A stretch of DNA of 64,000 nt, from the NCBI RefSeq assembly GCF_900188395.1, contig NZ_FZOB01000001.1:186001-250000 (forward strand), read 5' to 3'. How positions within the stretch are numbered: the first letter of the stretch is position 1; each line of letters opens with the position of its first letter. The notes beneath the pieces were generated by a model. The model ran no database searches and was not told the DNA's origin. It worked only from the letters and a program-made list of their open reading frames with translations. The position numbers and the translations under genes are program-made. Below are positions 18,056 through 27,611 of the stretch, piece by piece. Source of the DNA: Desulfurobacterium atlanticum. Its GTDB lineage: Bacteria; Aquificota; Aquificia; Desulfurobacteriales; Desulfurobacteriaceae.

Positions 18056-19129
18056 ATGGCATCTATAGTTGAGTATTTGAAAGAGCTTGTTGATAGAGGT
18101 GGATCAGACCTTCATATATCTCCTGGTAGTCCTCCGAGAATAAGAGTAAGCGGGGATCTTACACCTATAGAGGGGGCGGAAGTTTTAACTCCAAGTGACA
18201 CTAAAAGGTTGATATATAATGTTTTAACCGATATGCAGAAAAAGAGACTTGAGGAAGATCTTGAGCTTGACTTCTCTTTTGGAATAGAGAATCTTGCAAG
18301 GTTCAGGGGAAACGCTTTCTATCAGAGAACAACACTTGCAGGAGTTTTCAGGCTTATTCCTTATGAAATACCGCCTTTTGAAAAGCTTGGACTTCCAGAA
18401 GTCGTAAAAAGCTTTGCCAGCCTTGACCAGGGACTTGTTCTTGTAACTGGTCCTACCGGTTCAGGTAAATCTACAACTCTGGCAGCTCTTATCAATATAA
18501 TAAATGAAACCTATCCTTACCATATAATCACCATAGAAGATCCGGTTGAGTTTGTATATGAACATAAAAAATCTCTTGTTAATCAAAGGGAACTTGGAAG
18601 TGATACCAAGTCATTTGCCAATGCTCTTCGTTCTGCGTTAAGGGAAGACCCTGATGTTATTCTTGTTGGTGAGATGAGGGATATGGAAACCATAGCTGCA
18701 GCTTTAACAGCTGCTGAGACAGGTCACCTTGTTTTCGGAACACTTCACACCAACTCTGCGATAGAAACCATTAACCGTATAGTTGATGTTTTCCCTGCTG
18801 ATAAGCAGTCTCAAATCAGAACTCAGCTTTCATTTTCACTTCAAGGCATTGTTGCCCAGAAACTTTTAAAAAGAAAAGATGGTAAAGGAAGAGTTGCAGC
18901 AGCAGAAGTTTTTATACCAACACCTGCAATTAGAAATCTGATAAGAGAAAATAAATTGCATCAGATATACTCTTTAATGCAGACAGGTCAGGCGGAAACA
19001 GGTATGGTTACAATGAATCAAAGTCTTGCAAGGCTTTACCTTGCCGGTGTGATAGATATTGAAACGGCAAAGAGTGTTTCACCTGAACCGAAAGAGCTTG
19101 AAACGTTAATAAAAACTTATGGTCGGTGA
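18056..19129 (+). CDS. pilT: Type IV pilus retraction ATPase PilT
   Basis: 357 residues, standard PilT length. Powers pilus retraction from the inner face of the membrane. The N-terminal PAS-like domain contains GGSDLHISPGSPPRIRVSG. The core has Walker A GPTGSGKST (from residue 132), the Asp box with ITIEDPVEF, Walker B LREDPDVILVGEMRD, the His box HLVFGTLHTNSA, and the C-terminal AIRNLIRENK that resembles the retraction-specific AIRNLIRE motif. That motif separates PilT from PilB. pilC follows after 17 bases; the extension motor pilB is elsewhere (51696). Confidence 0.97.
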   Translation: MASIVEYLKELVDRGGSDLHISPGSPPRIRVSGDLTPIEGAEVLTPSDTKRLIYNVLTDMQKKRLEEDLELDFSFGIENLARFRGNAFYQRTTLAGVFRLIPYEIPPFEKLGLPEVVKSFASLDQGLVLVTGPTGSGKSTTLAALINIINETYPYHIITIEDPVEFVYEHKKSLVNQRELGSDTKSFANALRSALREDPDVILVGEMRDMETIAAALTAAETGHLVFGTLHTNSAIETINRIVDVFPADKQSQIRTQLSFSLQGIVAQKLLKRKDGKGRVAAAEVFIPTPAIRNLIRENKLHQIYSLMQTGQAETGMVTMNQSLARLYLAGVIDIETAKSVSPEPKELETLIKTYGR

Positions 19130-19146
19130 TTTGGGGAGATTAGCTT

Positions 19147-20364
19147 ATGCCAACGTTTGTTTATAAAGGAAAAACGATTTTAGGTAAGGTTAAAAAGGGG
19201 AAGGTTACTGCAGATAACATAGATGTTGCAAAAAATCTCATAAGAGCGAAAGGTGTTGTGGTTATTGAAAGTATTAAAGAGGAATCTTCCTCCGGCTTAA
19301 ATATGGAGATAAATTTATCTTTTCTTGATAAAGTTAAGTTAAAAGATATTGTTATTTTTACCCGTCAGCTTTACTCAATGATAAATGCAGGTATTCCTCT
19401 TGTAAGTGCTTTGAGGGCTCTTGAGCAGCAGGTATCAAACAGGAAATTGAAAGAGGTGATTAAAGACATAGCAAAACAGGTTGAGGAGGGAGGAAGATTT
19501 TCCGCTGCCCTTGCAAAGCACAAAGATGTTTTCAGTGATCTTTATGTCAGTATGATAAAAGCGGCAGAGGAAGCTGGTACTCTTGATTCTACTCTTAAAA
19601 GACTTGCAGAATACCTTGAAAAAATCGAGCATTTAAGGGCAAAAGTAAAAAGTGCAATGTTTTACCCAACATTTGTTCTTATTATTGCCGGAATTATTGT
19701 TTCAGGTATTTTGATTTTTGTTATACCAACATTTCAAAATATATATGCCGACCTTGGTGGGCAGCTTCCTGCCCTTACCCAGATGGTTATAAAGCTCAGT
19801 GATTTTTTAAGGGATTATATAGGTTGGATGATAGGTGGAATTGTCGTTTTTATCTTTGTGTTTAAGCGTCTTCTGAAAATTCCGAAGTTTAAGTATTATT
19901 TTGATATGGTAATGCTTAAGGTTCCTGTCTTTGGAGAACTTATTCTGAAAAGCTCAATAGCAAATTTTGCAAGGACACTTTCTTCTATGATTTCAAGTGG
20001 TATAAATATTTTAAAAGCTCTTGAGATTGCAGCAGAAACATCAAATAACAAGATAATTCAGGAAGAGATACTTAAGGTTAAAAATCAGGTGGAAAGAGGT
20101 ATAAGCCTTGCCGTTGCTCTTTCAAGGAGTAAGATATTCCCTCCGATGCTTATAAATATGGTTGCAATTGGAGAGGATGCAGGTAATCTTGATGAGATGC
20201 TTGCTAAAGTTGCGGAGTTTTATGAGGAAGAAGTGGATACAATGGTTGATGGTCTTACCTCTCTTATAGAACCGATGATGATGGTTTTGATAGGTGGGGT
20301 TATAGGTTTTATTATTATTGCTATGTATCTACCGATATTCAAGATGGGAGATCTTGTTAAGTAA
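19147..20364 (+). CDS. pilC: Type IV pilus inner-membrane platform protein PilC
   Basis: 405 residues, the family size. An N-terminal cytoplasmic region (about 1-65) is followed by two GspF domains (about 70-190 and 275-395), with three membrane helices around 170-195, 220-245 and 375-400. Motifs include FTRQLYSMINAGIPLVSALR and its repeat ANFARTLSSMISSGINILKAL. It anchors the PilB/PilT motors to the pilus base. It follows pilT closely. The last eight bases overlap the convergent U32 gene and no hairpin separates them. Confidence 0.95.
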   Translation: MPTFVYKGKTILGKVKKGKVTADNIDVAKNLIRAKGVVVIESIKEESSSGLNMEINLSFLDKVKLKDIVIFTRQLYSMINAGIPLVSALRALEQQVSNRKLKEVIKDIAKQVEEGGRFSAALAKHKDVFSDLYVSMIKAAEEAGTLDSTLKRLAEYLEKIEHLRAKVKSAMFYPTFVLIIAGIIVSGILIFVIPTFQNIYADLGGQLPALTQMVIKLSDFLRDYIGWMIGGIVVFIFVFKRLLKIPKFKYYFDMVMLKVPVFGELILKSSIANFARTLSSMISSGINILKALEIAAETSNNKIIQEEILKVKNQVERGISLAVALSRSKIFPPMLINMVAIGEDAGNLDEMLAKVAEFYEEEVDTMVDGLTSLIEPMMMVLIGGVIGFIIIAMYLPIFKMGDLVK

Positions 20365-21547
20365 CTCTTTCTCTTAATATAGTTAGCTCTGGTATGGTTA
20401 TTTTGTTCTTAAATTCAATTTGAACTTTAAAGTTCGGATGTGCTTCTTCTATCTTTGATTCATCCTTGCTTATAGTGACTATTTCAGTTTTTTTTGAAAA
20501 ACCTTCCTTAAAGAAAAGTTCAACTTTTGCTCCTGTTTTTATTTTGTTTCGTATCTGCCATATTCCGTCTTTGTAAATTCCAAGAAACCTGTAATTTCTT
20601 ATGTAGGAGCTTGTTTCAAAATGTTGCAATTCTTTCTCTTCTGTTAAAAATCCTGTAGTGTAGGGTCTGTGGCTTACTTTTTCAAGCTCTTTTACAAATT
20701 CTCCTATTTTCTCTTTAAATTTTTCTCTTTTTCCTTCTTTTATCAGGTTTATTGCCTGCCTGTAAATGGCCGTTGTTACAGCCACGTAATAGGAGCTTTT
20801 TACCCTTCCTTCAATTTTTACAGAATCAACACCTGCATCATATAGCTTATCAAGAAGTGGAAGAGCACACAGGTCTTTGGAGTTAAAGATGTAAGTTCCG
20901 TGGCTATCCTCTTCTATCTGGTAAAGTTCTCCTTCTCTTTTCTCTTCCATTACATAATATTTCCACCTGCAGCTCTGGGAGCATGCACCTTTGTTGGAAT
21001 CTCTATGGGAGAGATAATTTGATAGAAGGCATCTTCCTGAATACGCCATACAGAGAGCTCCATGAACAAACACTTCAATTTCCATTTCAGGAAGCTTTTC
21101 CTTTATCTCTCTTATCTCTTCAATAGATAGTTCTCTTGCAAGGACGATTCTTGAAGCTCCTAAAGATTTATAAACTTTTACAGCTTCATAATTTGTTACA
21201 TTTGCCTGCGTGCTTATGTGAATTGGAATGTTTGAATTTTCAGCAGCAATTGATAAACCGCCGATATCAGATACGATAAATGCGTCAGGTTTAAGGGGAG
21301 TTATCTCTTTTATAGCTGTTTTAAATTCTTCCAGGTCCTTGTTTTTTAAAAATGCGTTAAGTGTTACATAAACTTTCACTCCTTTTTTGCGGGCGTAGTT
21401 TATTCCCTCTTCAAGCTCCTCTATAGTGAAATTTCCTGCTCTTTCTCGTAAACTTAACTTTTTTACTCCAAGATAAACTGCATCAGCTCCATAATCTACT
21501 GCAACTCTCAGCTTCTCAAGTGTTCCGGCTGGCGATAAAAGTTCCAT
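20357..21547 (-). CDS. Peptidase U32 family protein (collagenase-like / tRNA or rRNA hydroxylation type)
   Basis: 396 residues from the preferred start at 21547, MELLSPAGTLEKL; an in-frame ATG exists 42 bases upstream but CAGGAGTAGAG sits correctly before 21547. The TIM-barrel part has AVDYGADAVYLG. The U32 signature region is EVFVHGALCMAYSGRCLLSNYL. Cysteines in SGRCLLS and SNKGACSQSCRW could ligate an Fe-S cluster, as in the RlhA/TrhP/UbiU branch. Family members act in rRNA or tRNA hydroxylation and O2-independent quinone hydroxylation; which applies here is unclear. Divergent from the activase gene. Confidence 0.88.
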   Translation of the reverse strand: MELLSPAGTLEKLRVAVDYGADAVYLGVKKLSLRERAGNFTIEELEEGINYARKKGVKVYVTLNAFLKNKDLEEFKTAIKEITPLKPDAFIVSDIGGLSIAAENSNIPIHISTQANVTNYEAVKVYKSLGASRIVLARELSIEEIREIKEKLPEMEIEVFVHGALCMAYSGRCLLSNYLSHRDSNKGACSQSCRWKYYVMEEKREGELYQIEEDSHGTYIFNSKDLCALPLLDKLYDAGVDSVKIEGRVKSSYYVAVTTAIYRQAINLIKEGKREKFKEKIGEFVKELEKVSHRPYTTGFLTEEKELQHFETSSYIRNYRFLGIYKDGIWQIRNKIKTGAKVELFFKEGFSKKTEIVTISKDESKIEEAHPNFKVQIEFKNKITIPELTILRERVT

Positions 21548-21652
21548 CTCTACTCCTGATGTTTGTGTTGCAGTATTAAACATAGACATTTGTTGCCATT
21601 ATTCAATAAACCTCTTAACTTTTTATAAAAGCTTTTTCTTGCAGGAGTTTAT

Positions 21653-24600
21653 ATGTATTCAGTCGGTATAGATATAGGTTCAACAACAATTAAGTGTGTG
21701 GTTATAGATGAGAACGGAAAAATTCTGTTCAAAAGTTATGAGAGGCATGAAGCAAAACAGGGAGAAAAACTTTTAAATCTTCTTTTTGAAATAGAGAAAC
21801 GGTTTGGTAAGAAGTTTTCTCTTTTTATGACAGGAAGCGGTGCTACTATTTTTTCAAACATTCTGGATGTGAAATTCATTCAGGAAGTTAACGCTGTTAG
21901 TATAGCAGTTGAGCATTATGAAGCTGATACCAGAACCGTTATTGAGCTTGGCGGTCAGGATGCCAAAATGATTTTCTGGCAGGAGGTAAAAGGAAAAAAA
22001 AGAAAGATTACAACTATGAACGATAAGTGTGCTGGCGGAACCGGTGCAACGATAGATAGAATTGTTTCAAAGTTAAAAATACCTGTAAAAAAGGCTGTTG
22101 ATGTTAAATATGACCCTTCAAAGGTTTATCCCGTTGCTGCAAAGTGCGGTGTTTTTGCTGAAACGGATATAACAGGATTGCAGAAGTGTGGAGTTGAGCC
22201 GGATTCTTTACTTATTTCCCTTTTTGATGCCATTGTGTTACAGAATTTAACCGTCCTAACAAGGGGATACACAGTTGCTCCAAAGGTTTTGCTTCTTGGT
22301 GGTCCAAATACATTTTTTAAAGGACTGCAGGAAGCATGGAGATACCATATAGAAAATCTCTGGAAAGAAAAATCTATACCCTATTCTGAAAAAAGTGTTG
22401 TTATTCCTGAAAATTCCCAGATTTTTGCAGCCCTTGGAGCGGCAATTTACGGATTAAAAGAACCATGTATTTATAATGGAACAGAGTCTCTTTTGTCTTT
22501 TCTTTCAAAGGGTGAGGATGAACTGAAGAGAAAGACAGGAGTTGTAGGACTTTTAAAGAATAAAGAGGAACTTGAAGAGTTTAAAAAGGAAGTTTTTCGG
22601 TTTAGTTCTCGCTCGGTTGAATATACTTCTTTTTCATCTGAAAAAATAGATGTTTTTATAGGGATAGACGGTGGTTCCACGTCAACAAAAGTTGTCCTGA
22701 TAGATAAAGAAAAAAGGGTTGTGGAAAAGGCTTATACCCTCTCTTCTGGAAATCCTATAACAGATGTTAAGAGACTTTTTAAAGAGATAAGGGAAAGGTT
22801 AAAAAAGAAGGGAATTGAAGTTTCTGTTAGGGGTGTGGGTGTTACTGGATATGCCAAAGAGATGATTAAAGAGATTGTAAGTGCTGATGTGGCTGTGGTT
22901 GAGACGGTAGCACATACCATTTCTGCTCTTTCCTTCTTTAATGATATAGATGTGATTGTTGATGTAGGTGGTCAGGATATAAAGGTGATTTTTATGTCAA
23001 ACAACACTGTAAAAGATTTTAAATTAAATACTCAGTGTTCAGCAGGTAACGGATATTTTCTTCAGACAACTGCTGAAAGGTTTGGATTTTCGGTTGAAGA
23101 GTATGCAGATGTGGCTTTCAGGGCAAAGTATGTTCCTGATTTTAATTTTGGATGTGCTGTTTTCCTTGAGCAGGATATTGTTGATTTCCAGCGTCTTGGC
23201 TGGGAGCCGCACGAGATAATGGCAGGACTTGCAAAGGTTTTACCCAAAAATATCTGGCTTTATGTGGTTCAGGAGCCGAACTTAAGAAAATTCGGAAAGA
23301 GATTCCTTTTACAGGGAGGAACCCAGAGAAACCTTGCAGCTGTAAAAGCCCAGTATGATTTTATAAAAGAGCGGGTTCCTGATGCTGAGATTTTTGTTCA
23401 TCCTTTGACAGGGGAAGCCGGAGCTTTCGGGGCTGCTGTAGAAGCCATGAAGACAGAAAAAACGGTATTTCCCGGCTTTGATGTTGTAGAAAATATGGAG
23501 ATAGATGTTAAAAGTGATGAATCTACCCGTTGCACGTTCTGTTCTAATAGATGTGTAAGAACGTTTATTTACTTTAAAAATAAGCTTTACATCATAGCAC
23601 CCTGCGAAAAGGGAAGTGTTGAGACGATTGATGAACTGAAAGAGAAAATCAATGAGTTGAAGGAGATAAAGAACAAGTATCCCAATATGCAGGAAATTTC
23701 GGCACAGCTTTGTTTTAAAGAACCAACGGTAGATTTGATTTCAAATAAGTTAAGCGGAATAACCGTTGGAATGCCAAGGGTTTTAAACTTCTACTCTATT
23801 GCTCCCTTCTTTTACGGTTACTTTAAATCTCTCGGGGCAAAAGTAATTTTCTCTCCGTATACTACCGAAGAGATGATTAAAAAGGACCTTGTAGGCGGAG
23901 CCATAGACCCCTGTTTTCCGAGTAAAATAGCTCTTGCCCATGTTGTTAATCTTATAAGAAAAAAGCCAGATATTATATTTTTCCCGAAAATCTTAACCCT
24001 TCAAAAAATGATACCAGATTCTGAAGATTCAAAGGCGTGTCCTACTGTCTCTGGAACTCCTATGGTTGTTAAAGCTGCATTGACAAAAGAGAGGAATGTT
24101 TTTGCCGAAAAAGGTATAAAGTTTGTTTCTCCGATTATCCATTTTCACGATCTGGATTACCTTGAGTTTGAAATGTTTGAAACATTTAGAGAGTTTGGAA
24201 TATCAAAAGAGGAGAACAGTAAAGCTGTAAGGGGAGGGTTGTTGGCACTTAATAAATATTACAACACTTTAAAAAGTATGGGGAAAGAGATTTTGGACAG
24301 AGCTGAGCAGGAAGGTAAGATTGTAATTCTTGCCCTTGGAAGGCCTTACCACAATGACCCGGGAATAAATCACGGGATTACAGGAGAACTTCAAAAGAAA
24401 GGTTATCCCATTATTTCAGTTGATTCACTTCCTGAAAACAGAAATATCTCTTTATCTTCTGTTTATAAGAAATCTTATAGTGAGAATACCAACAGAAAAC
24501 TCTGGGCTGCACTTTATGCAGCATCCTGTCCAAACATGGCGGTTCTTGACTTTTCAAGTTTCAGGTGTGGTCCAGATGCCCCAACATACAGATTGATTGA

Positions 24601-24751
24601 AAAGATTATGGAGGAAAGTGGAACTCCGTATTTTACCTTCCATGAAATCGATGAGAATAAACCTTCAGGTGCCATAAAGATAAGGGTTGAGACGATAGAT
24701 TACTTTCTCAGGCAGTATGAAAAGAATCTGCTTAACTCTTCTCGCCGGTAA
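21653..24751 (+). CDS. Double acyl-CoA dehydratase activase fused to DUF2229/HgdB-like domain
   Basis: 1032 residues. Two tandem BcrAD/BadFG ATPase modules (about 1-265, GIDIGSTTIKCVVID; about 335-600, GIDGGSTSTKVVLID), each with a GGQD phosphate loop (ELGGQDAKM, DVGGQDIKV) and conserved Cys (NDKCAGGTGAT and AKCGVFAETD; NTQCSAGNGY and FGCAVFLEQD) for an inter-subunit [4Fe-4S] cluster. Then a four-Cys stretch RCTFCSNRCVR (about 625), DUF2229 (GMPRVLNFYSIAPFF, GAIDPCFPSK) and a C-terminal LGRPYHNDPG motif. Related proteins use ATP to push a low-potential electron into a dehydratase or double-cubane protein. The partner reaction is unknown. It stands alone. Confidence 0.88.
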   Translation: MYSVGIDIGSTTIKCVVIDENGKILFKSYERHEAKQGEKLLNLLFEIEKRFGKKFSLFMTGSGATIFSNILDVKFIQEVNAVSIAVEHYEADTRTVIELGGQDAKMIFWQEVKGKKRKITTMNDKCAGGTGATIDRIVSKLKIPVKKAVDVKYDPSKVYPVAAKCGVFAETDITGLQKCGVEPDSLLISLFDAIVLQNLTVLTRGYTVAPKVLLLGGPNTFFKGLQEAWRYHIENLWKEKSIPYSEKSVVIPENSQIFAALGAAIYGLKEPCIYNGTESLLSFLSKGEDELKRKTGVVGLLKNKEELEEFKKEVFRFSSRSVEYTSFSSEKIDVFIGIDGGSTSTKVVLIDKEKRVVEKAYTLSSGNPITDVKRLFKEIRERLKKKGIEVSVRGVGVTGYAKEMIKEIVSADVAVVETVAHTISALSFFNDIDVIVDVGGQDIKVIFMSNNTVKDFKLNTQCSAGNGYFLQTTAERFGFSVEEYADVAFRAKYVPDFNFGCAVFLEQDIVDFQRLGWEPHEIMAGLAKVLPKNIWLYVVQEPNLRKFGKRFLLQGGTQRNLAAVKAQYDFIKERVPDAEIFVHPLTGEAGAFGAAVEAMKTEKTVFPGFDVVENMEIDVKSDESTRCTFCSNRCVRTFIYFKNKLYIIAPCEKGSVETIDELKEKINELKEIKNKYPNMQEISAQLCFKEPTVDLISNKLSGITVGMPRVLNFYSIAPFFYGYFKSLGAKVIFSPYTTEEMIKKDLVGGAIDPCFPSKIALAHVVNLIRKKPDIIFFPKILTLQKMIPDSEDSKACPTVSGTPMVVKAALTKERNVFAEKGIKFVSPIIHFHDLDYLEFEMFETFREFGISKEENSKAVRGGLLALNKYYNTLKSMGKEILDRAEQEGKIVILALGRPYHNDPGINHGITGELQKKGYPIISVDSLPENRNISLSSVYKKSYSENTNRKLWAALYAASCPNMAVLDFSSFRCGPDAPTYRLIEKIMEESGTPYFTFHEIDENKPSGAIKIRVETIDYFLRQYEKNLLNSSRR

Positions 24752-24950
24752 CAATTTTTTTCAATACAACTATGGTTATAAAGCCGTTAACAATTGCAAA
24801 GGGAAGACTTTTTAGGAGAATGCTGTAAACGGTTAATGTAAAGGAAGCAAACAGGTTAAACCATAAAAATAATCTGAATCTCTTTAAGTAAAGGAAAAGA
24901 TAGGCTAAAAGCAGTAGAAAACATCCAAGCCAGCCGATAAGTTCAACCAT
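24732..24950 (-). CDS. CBU_0592-like small membrane protein
   Basis: 72 residues from ATG 24950 (MVELIGWLGCFLLLLAYLF). Three membrane helices and the WLG...AY opening resemble the CBU_0592 family of unknown function. An alternative ATG at 24962 forms an ATGA overlap with the upstream AEC stop; GAGAGGTG between the two ATGs could serve the shorter form, so the start is uncertain by four codons. Its 3' end overlaps the convergent activase gene by 20 bases. Likely last gene of the kdsD-lpt run. Confidence 0.65.
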   Translation of the reverse strand: MVELIGWLGCFLLLLAYLFLYLKRFRLFLWFNLFASFTLTVYSILLKSLPFAIVNGFITIVVLKKIVTGEKS

Positions 24951-24958
24951 TTCACCTC

Positions 24959-25849
24959 TCATATTAAAGGAAGCAGGAATTTTACAACTATAAAAAGCCA
25001 TACAGGTGAGATAAGCGTTGAAAAAAATATAATTGACGCACTTATGTCAGGGTCCTGTTTAAATCTATCGCAAAGGACGAAATTTAAAATTGCTGATGGC
25101 AGCGTTGATTGGACAAAGATTGTTTTTTTAAGTAGTTCAGGGCAGGAAAATGTTTTAACTGTTAAAAATGAAATAAAGGTTCCTCCTATAAGCCTTAGTA
25201 AAGCACCTGAAATGCCTGTATGCAGATTTTCCATCTTTATGCTGGAAAGTTTTATGCCTATTGTTATAAGCATTAGCGGCATAGTTGAATCTCCCATTAG
25301 TTTTAACATCTTTTCCATACCGTCTGGTAAAGGTATGTTTTTAAAAAAGAAGGAAAAAATTACTGCATAAATGAGCGGGATTTTTAAAGTTTCAACTATT
25401 CCATCTTTTAAGCTGTCAGGATTGAGAGCTACAACTGCTATTGTAAAATGTATTATTGTTACAAGCACCATGTATGTAACCGCATATCCGAGAGCGTTTT
25501 CTCCAAAAAGAACATAAATAAGCGGAAGTCCAAGATATCCGATATTCATTATTGAGGACGAAAGTTCAAAAGCAGGGATACGCCTTTTATAGAAAATTTT
25601 TGCAAACAGGAAAGCTATGAACCAGATACTACCTATAGTTACTGTTCCATTGATAGCTATATATGTAAAACTTTCTACTGTTATGTGAAGTTTCCTGAAA
25701 GAAGAAAAGACAAGAGCAGGAGCGAGGAAGTAGAGAACAATAAAAGTTATTCCTTCTGTATCAAGTCTTTTTTTGGCTTTTCCCGCAATAAACCCGAGAG
25801 CTATTAGTATGTATATAGGGAAAATAACATTCAGTATTATTGTTTCCAT
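24959..25849 (-). CDS. AEC (auxin efflux carrier) family transporter
   Basis: 296 residues with about ten membrane helices in two inverted halves, beginning IILNVIFPIYILIALGFIAGK, a typical AEC/MleP start, with the N-terminal repeat continuing LYFLAPALVFSSFRKL and the second half having GDSTMPLMLITIGIKL. Family members move malate, malonate or similar organic anions, or are poorly defined. Start 13 bases after the lptB stop. No linked metabolic gene suggests a substrate. Confidence 0.85.
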   Translation of the reverse strand: METIILNVIFPIYILIALGFIAGKAKKRLDTEGITFIVLYFLAPALVFSSFRKLHITVESFTYIAINGTVTIGSIWFIAFLFAKIFYKRRIPAFELSSSIMNIGYLGLPLIYVLFGENALGYAVTYMVLVTIIHFTIAVVALNPDSLKDGIVETLKIPLIYAVIFSFFFKNIPLPDGMEKMLKLMGDSTMPLMLITIGIKLSSIKMENLHTGISGALLRLIGGTFISFLTVKTFSCPELLKKTIFVQSTLPSAILNFVLCDRFKQDPDISASIIFFSTLISPVWLFIVVKFLLPLI

Positions 25850-25861
25850 GAAATTCCTTTT

Positions 25862-26599
25862 TTATAAAACAAAATGTTCTCCAAGGTAAACTTTCTTGAC
25901 TTTCTCTGAAGATATTATCTCTTCAGGTGTTCCTTCTGCAAGCACTTTTCCATGGCTTATAATGTAAGCTCTATCTATAATTCTCAGAGTTTCTCTTACA
26001 TTATGGTCTGTTATTAAAATACCGATGTCTCTTTTTTTCAACTCTTTTATAAGATTTTGAATATCTGCAACAGCTATGGGATCGACTCCTGCAAATGGTT
26101 CATCAAGAAGAAGAAATTTCGGCTTTATTGTTAAAGCTCTTGCTATTTCAAGCCTTCTTCTTTCTCCTCCTGAAAGGGTATCTGCCCGATTTTTTCTTAA
26201 ATGTTTTATTCCAAACTCTTCAAGCAGTGTTTCTGTTGTTTTCTCTATCTCTCTTTTTGGGTAGTTGTGCATCTCCATTACGGCAATAAGATTCTCTTCA
26301 ACAGTAAGCTTTCTGAAAATTGAAGCTTCCTGTGGAAGGTATGATAAACCTTTCCTTGCACGGATGTATGTTGGATCGTTTGTTATCTCTTCCTCTCCGA
26401 TGAAAACTTTTCCATCTTCAGGTTTTACAAGTCCGATTATGCAATAAAAAGTGGTTGTTTTTCCTGCACCGTTTGGCCCAAGCAAGCCTACAACCTCTCC
26501 TTCTTTTACTTTAAGAGAAACATTTTCAACAACTGTTCTACTTCCGTAAACTTTTTTAAGGTTAACTGCTGAAAGCACATTCAGGTCAGAAGTGTTCAT
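25862..26599 (-). CDS. lptB: LPS export ABC transporter ATPase LptB
   Basis: 245 residues. LptB powers removal of LPS from the inner membrane by LptFG. Walker [10 protein letters not shown] near residue 40, Q-loop in [18 protein letters not shown] (typical of LptB), signature LSGGERRR, Walker [15 protein letters not shown]-loop ITDHNVRET. The text [13 protein letters not shown] separates it from LivG-type relatives. ATGA overlap with lptA. lptF and lptG are not in the window. Confidence 0.96.
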   Translation of the reverse strand: MNTSDLNVLSAVNLKKVYGSRTVVENVSLKVKEGEVVGLLGPNGAGKTTTFYCIIGLVKPEDGKVFIGEEEITNDPTYIRARKGLSYLPQEASIFRKLTVEENLIAVMEMHNYPKREIEKTTETLLEEFGIKHLRKNRADTLSGGERRRLEIARALTIKPKFLLLDEPFAGVDPIAVADIQNLIKELKKRDIGILITDHNVRETLRIIDRAYIISHGKVLAEGTPEEIISSEKVKKVYLGEHFVL

Positions 26600-27069
26600 T
26601 TTTCTGTTTCCTCTGGATAGATTATGGTTTTGACCTTCTGTTTTATCCCTTCAACTGTTACATTTCCGTTTCTAAATGCTACGATTCTATCTCCTATGAT
26701 CACATTTTTTCCCTGTTTTAACTGGGCGTTTCCTTTCAGTATCACTTTTTCCTGTCCAGGAAAGTATTCAAGTTCATCGCATTTACCACTTCCCTGCTTC
26801 CATCTAAATGTAACATTACCAACCATTACCGCTTTTTCAACAACCTTTCCGGTTTTATCAAAGTAAAGGTATAGTTTGTCTCCTTTTATTGTCAGGTCGC
26901 CTTTCTCAACAATAACGTTCCCGATGTATGTGGCTATCTGTTTATTTTTGTCGTAGGTAAGCTGTCTTGCTTCAACAATAAGCGGGAAATTTTCATTTTT
27001 AGCTGTTTTTCCGTAAACATTAAGTGTCAATGAAACGGCAGTGATAAAAAGTATTATCAGTTTTTTCAT
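26596..27069 (-). CDS. lptA: LptA periplasmic LPS-transport protein (OstA domain)
   Basis: 157 residues with a cleavable signal ([21 protein letters not shown]). The rest is an OstA/LptA beta-jellyroll: [27 protein letters not shown], then [25 protein letters not shown]. It bridges the periplasm between LptC and the outer-membrane LptD. Between lptB and lptC with four-base overlaps on both sides, the normal order. Confidence 0.9.
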   Translation of the reverse strand: MKKLIILFITAVSLTLNVYGKTAKNENFPLIVEARQLTYDKNKQIATYIGNVIVEKGDLTIKGDKLYLYFDKTGKVVEKAVMVGNVTFRWKQGSGKCDELEYFPGQEKVILKGNAQLKQGKNVIIGDRIVAFRNGNVTVEGIKQKVKTIIYPEETEK

Positions 27070-27611
27070 CTTTTCTCTCCTTCTTTAAATGCTTCTCCAA
27101 TTACTGTTGAAACCCCTTGCTTAATTATAACTTTTCCGTTTCTTAAATTTATAAGGCACTGATTGCCTTTTATAGTGTAGCCGTTTTTAAAATCTATAAT
27201 ACATGGAGTTATTGATTTGAAAATTTCTGTTTTTCCGTTGAAAATGCCTTCTGTGGTTTTAGCTATAAAGTCTCTACTTTCAAGTTTTATGTTTTTTAAA
27301 ATTGTTATATTTTCTTTTTGATTGTATGTTGCTTTTTTTGCGTATATTGTAGAGTTGCTTGAGAATATTTTAAAAATGGGATCTTCAAGAATTACCACAT
27401 CTTTTCCTTTAAAAGAAGCTTTTGGAGATTTTAATGTCCATTTTTCTCCTTTTTTTGATAGTTCTGTAAATGTAAATTTCTCAACAGTTTGTTCCTTATA
27501 TCTTTTAAGCTCTTTTTTAGGGTAAGGTTCACTTTTAAGAGTGAAGTAAAGTAAGGGCAGTAAGCCTATAAGCAGAAGCAAAAGGGCTAATTTAAAGAGT
27601 TTTTCTCTCAC
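27066..27611 (-). CDS. lptC: LptC, inner-membrane-anchored LPS-transport protein
   Basis: 181 residues. One N-terminal membrane helix (LFKLALLLLLIGLLPLLYFT) and a periplasmic jellyroll with repeated strands (EKFTFTELSKKGEKWTLKSPKASFKGKD; IYAKKATYNQKENITILKNI). The sequence is weakly conserved, as is normal for LptC, and the call leans on its place between kdsC and lptA. GTG start overlaps the kdsC stop (GTGA). Confidence 0.85.
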   Translation of the reverse strand: MREKLFKLALLLLLIGLLPLLYFTLKSEPYPKKELKRYKEQTVEKFTFTELSKKGEKWTLKSPKASFKGKDVVILEDPIFKIFSSNSTIYAKKATYNQKENITILKNIKLESRDFIAKTTEGIFNGKTEIFKSITPCIIDFKNGYTIKGNQCLINLRNGKVIIKQGVSTVIGEAFKEGEKR

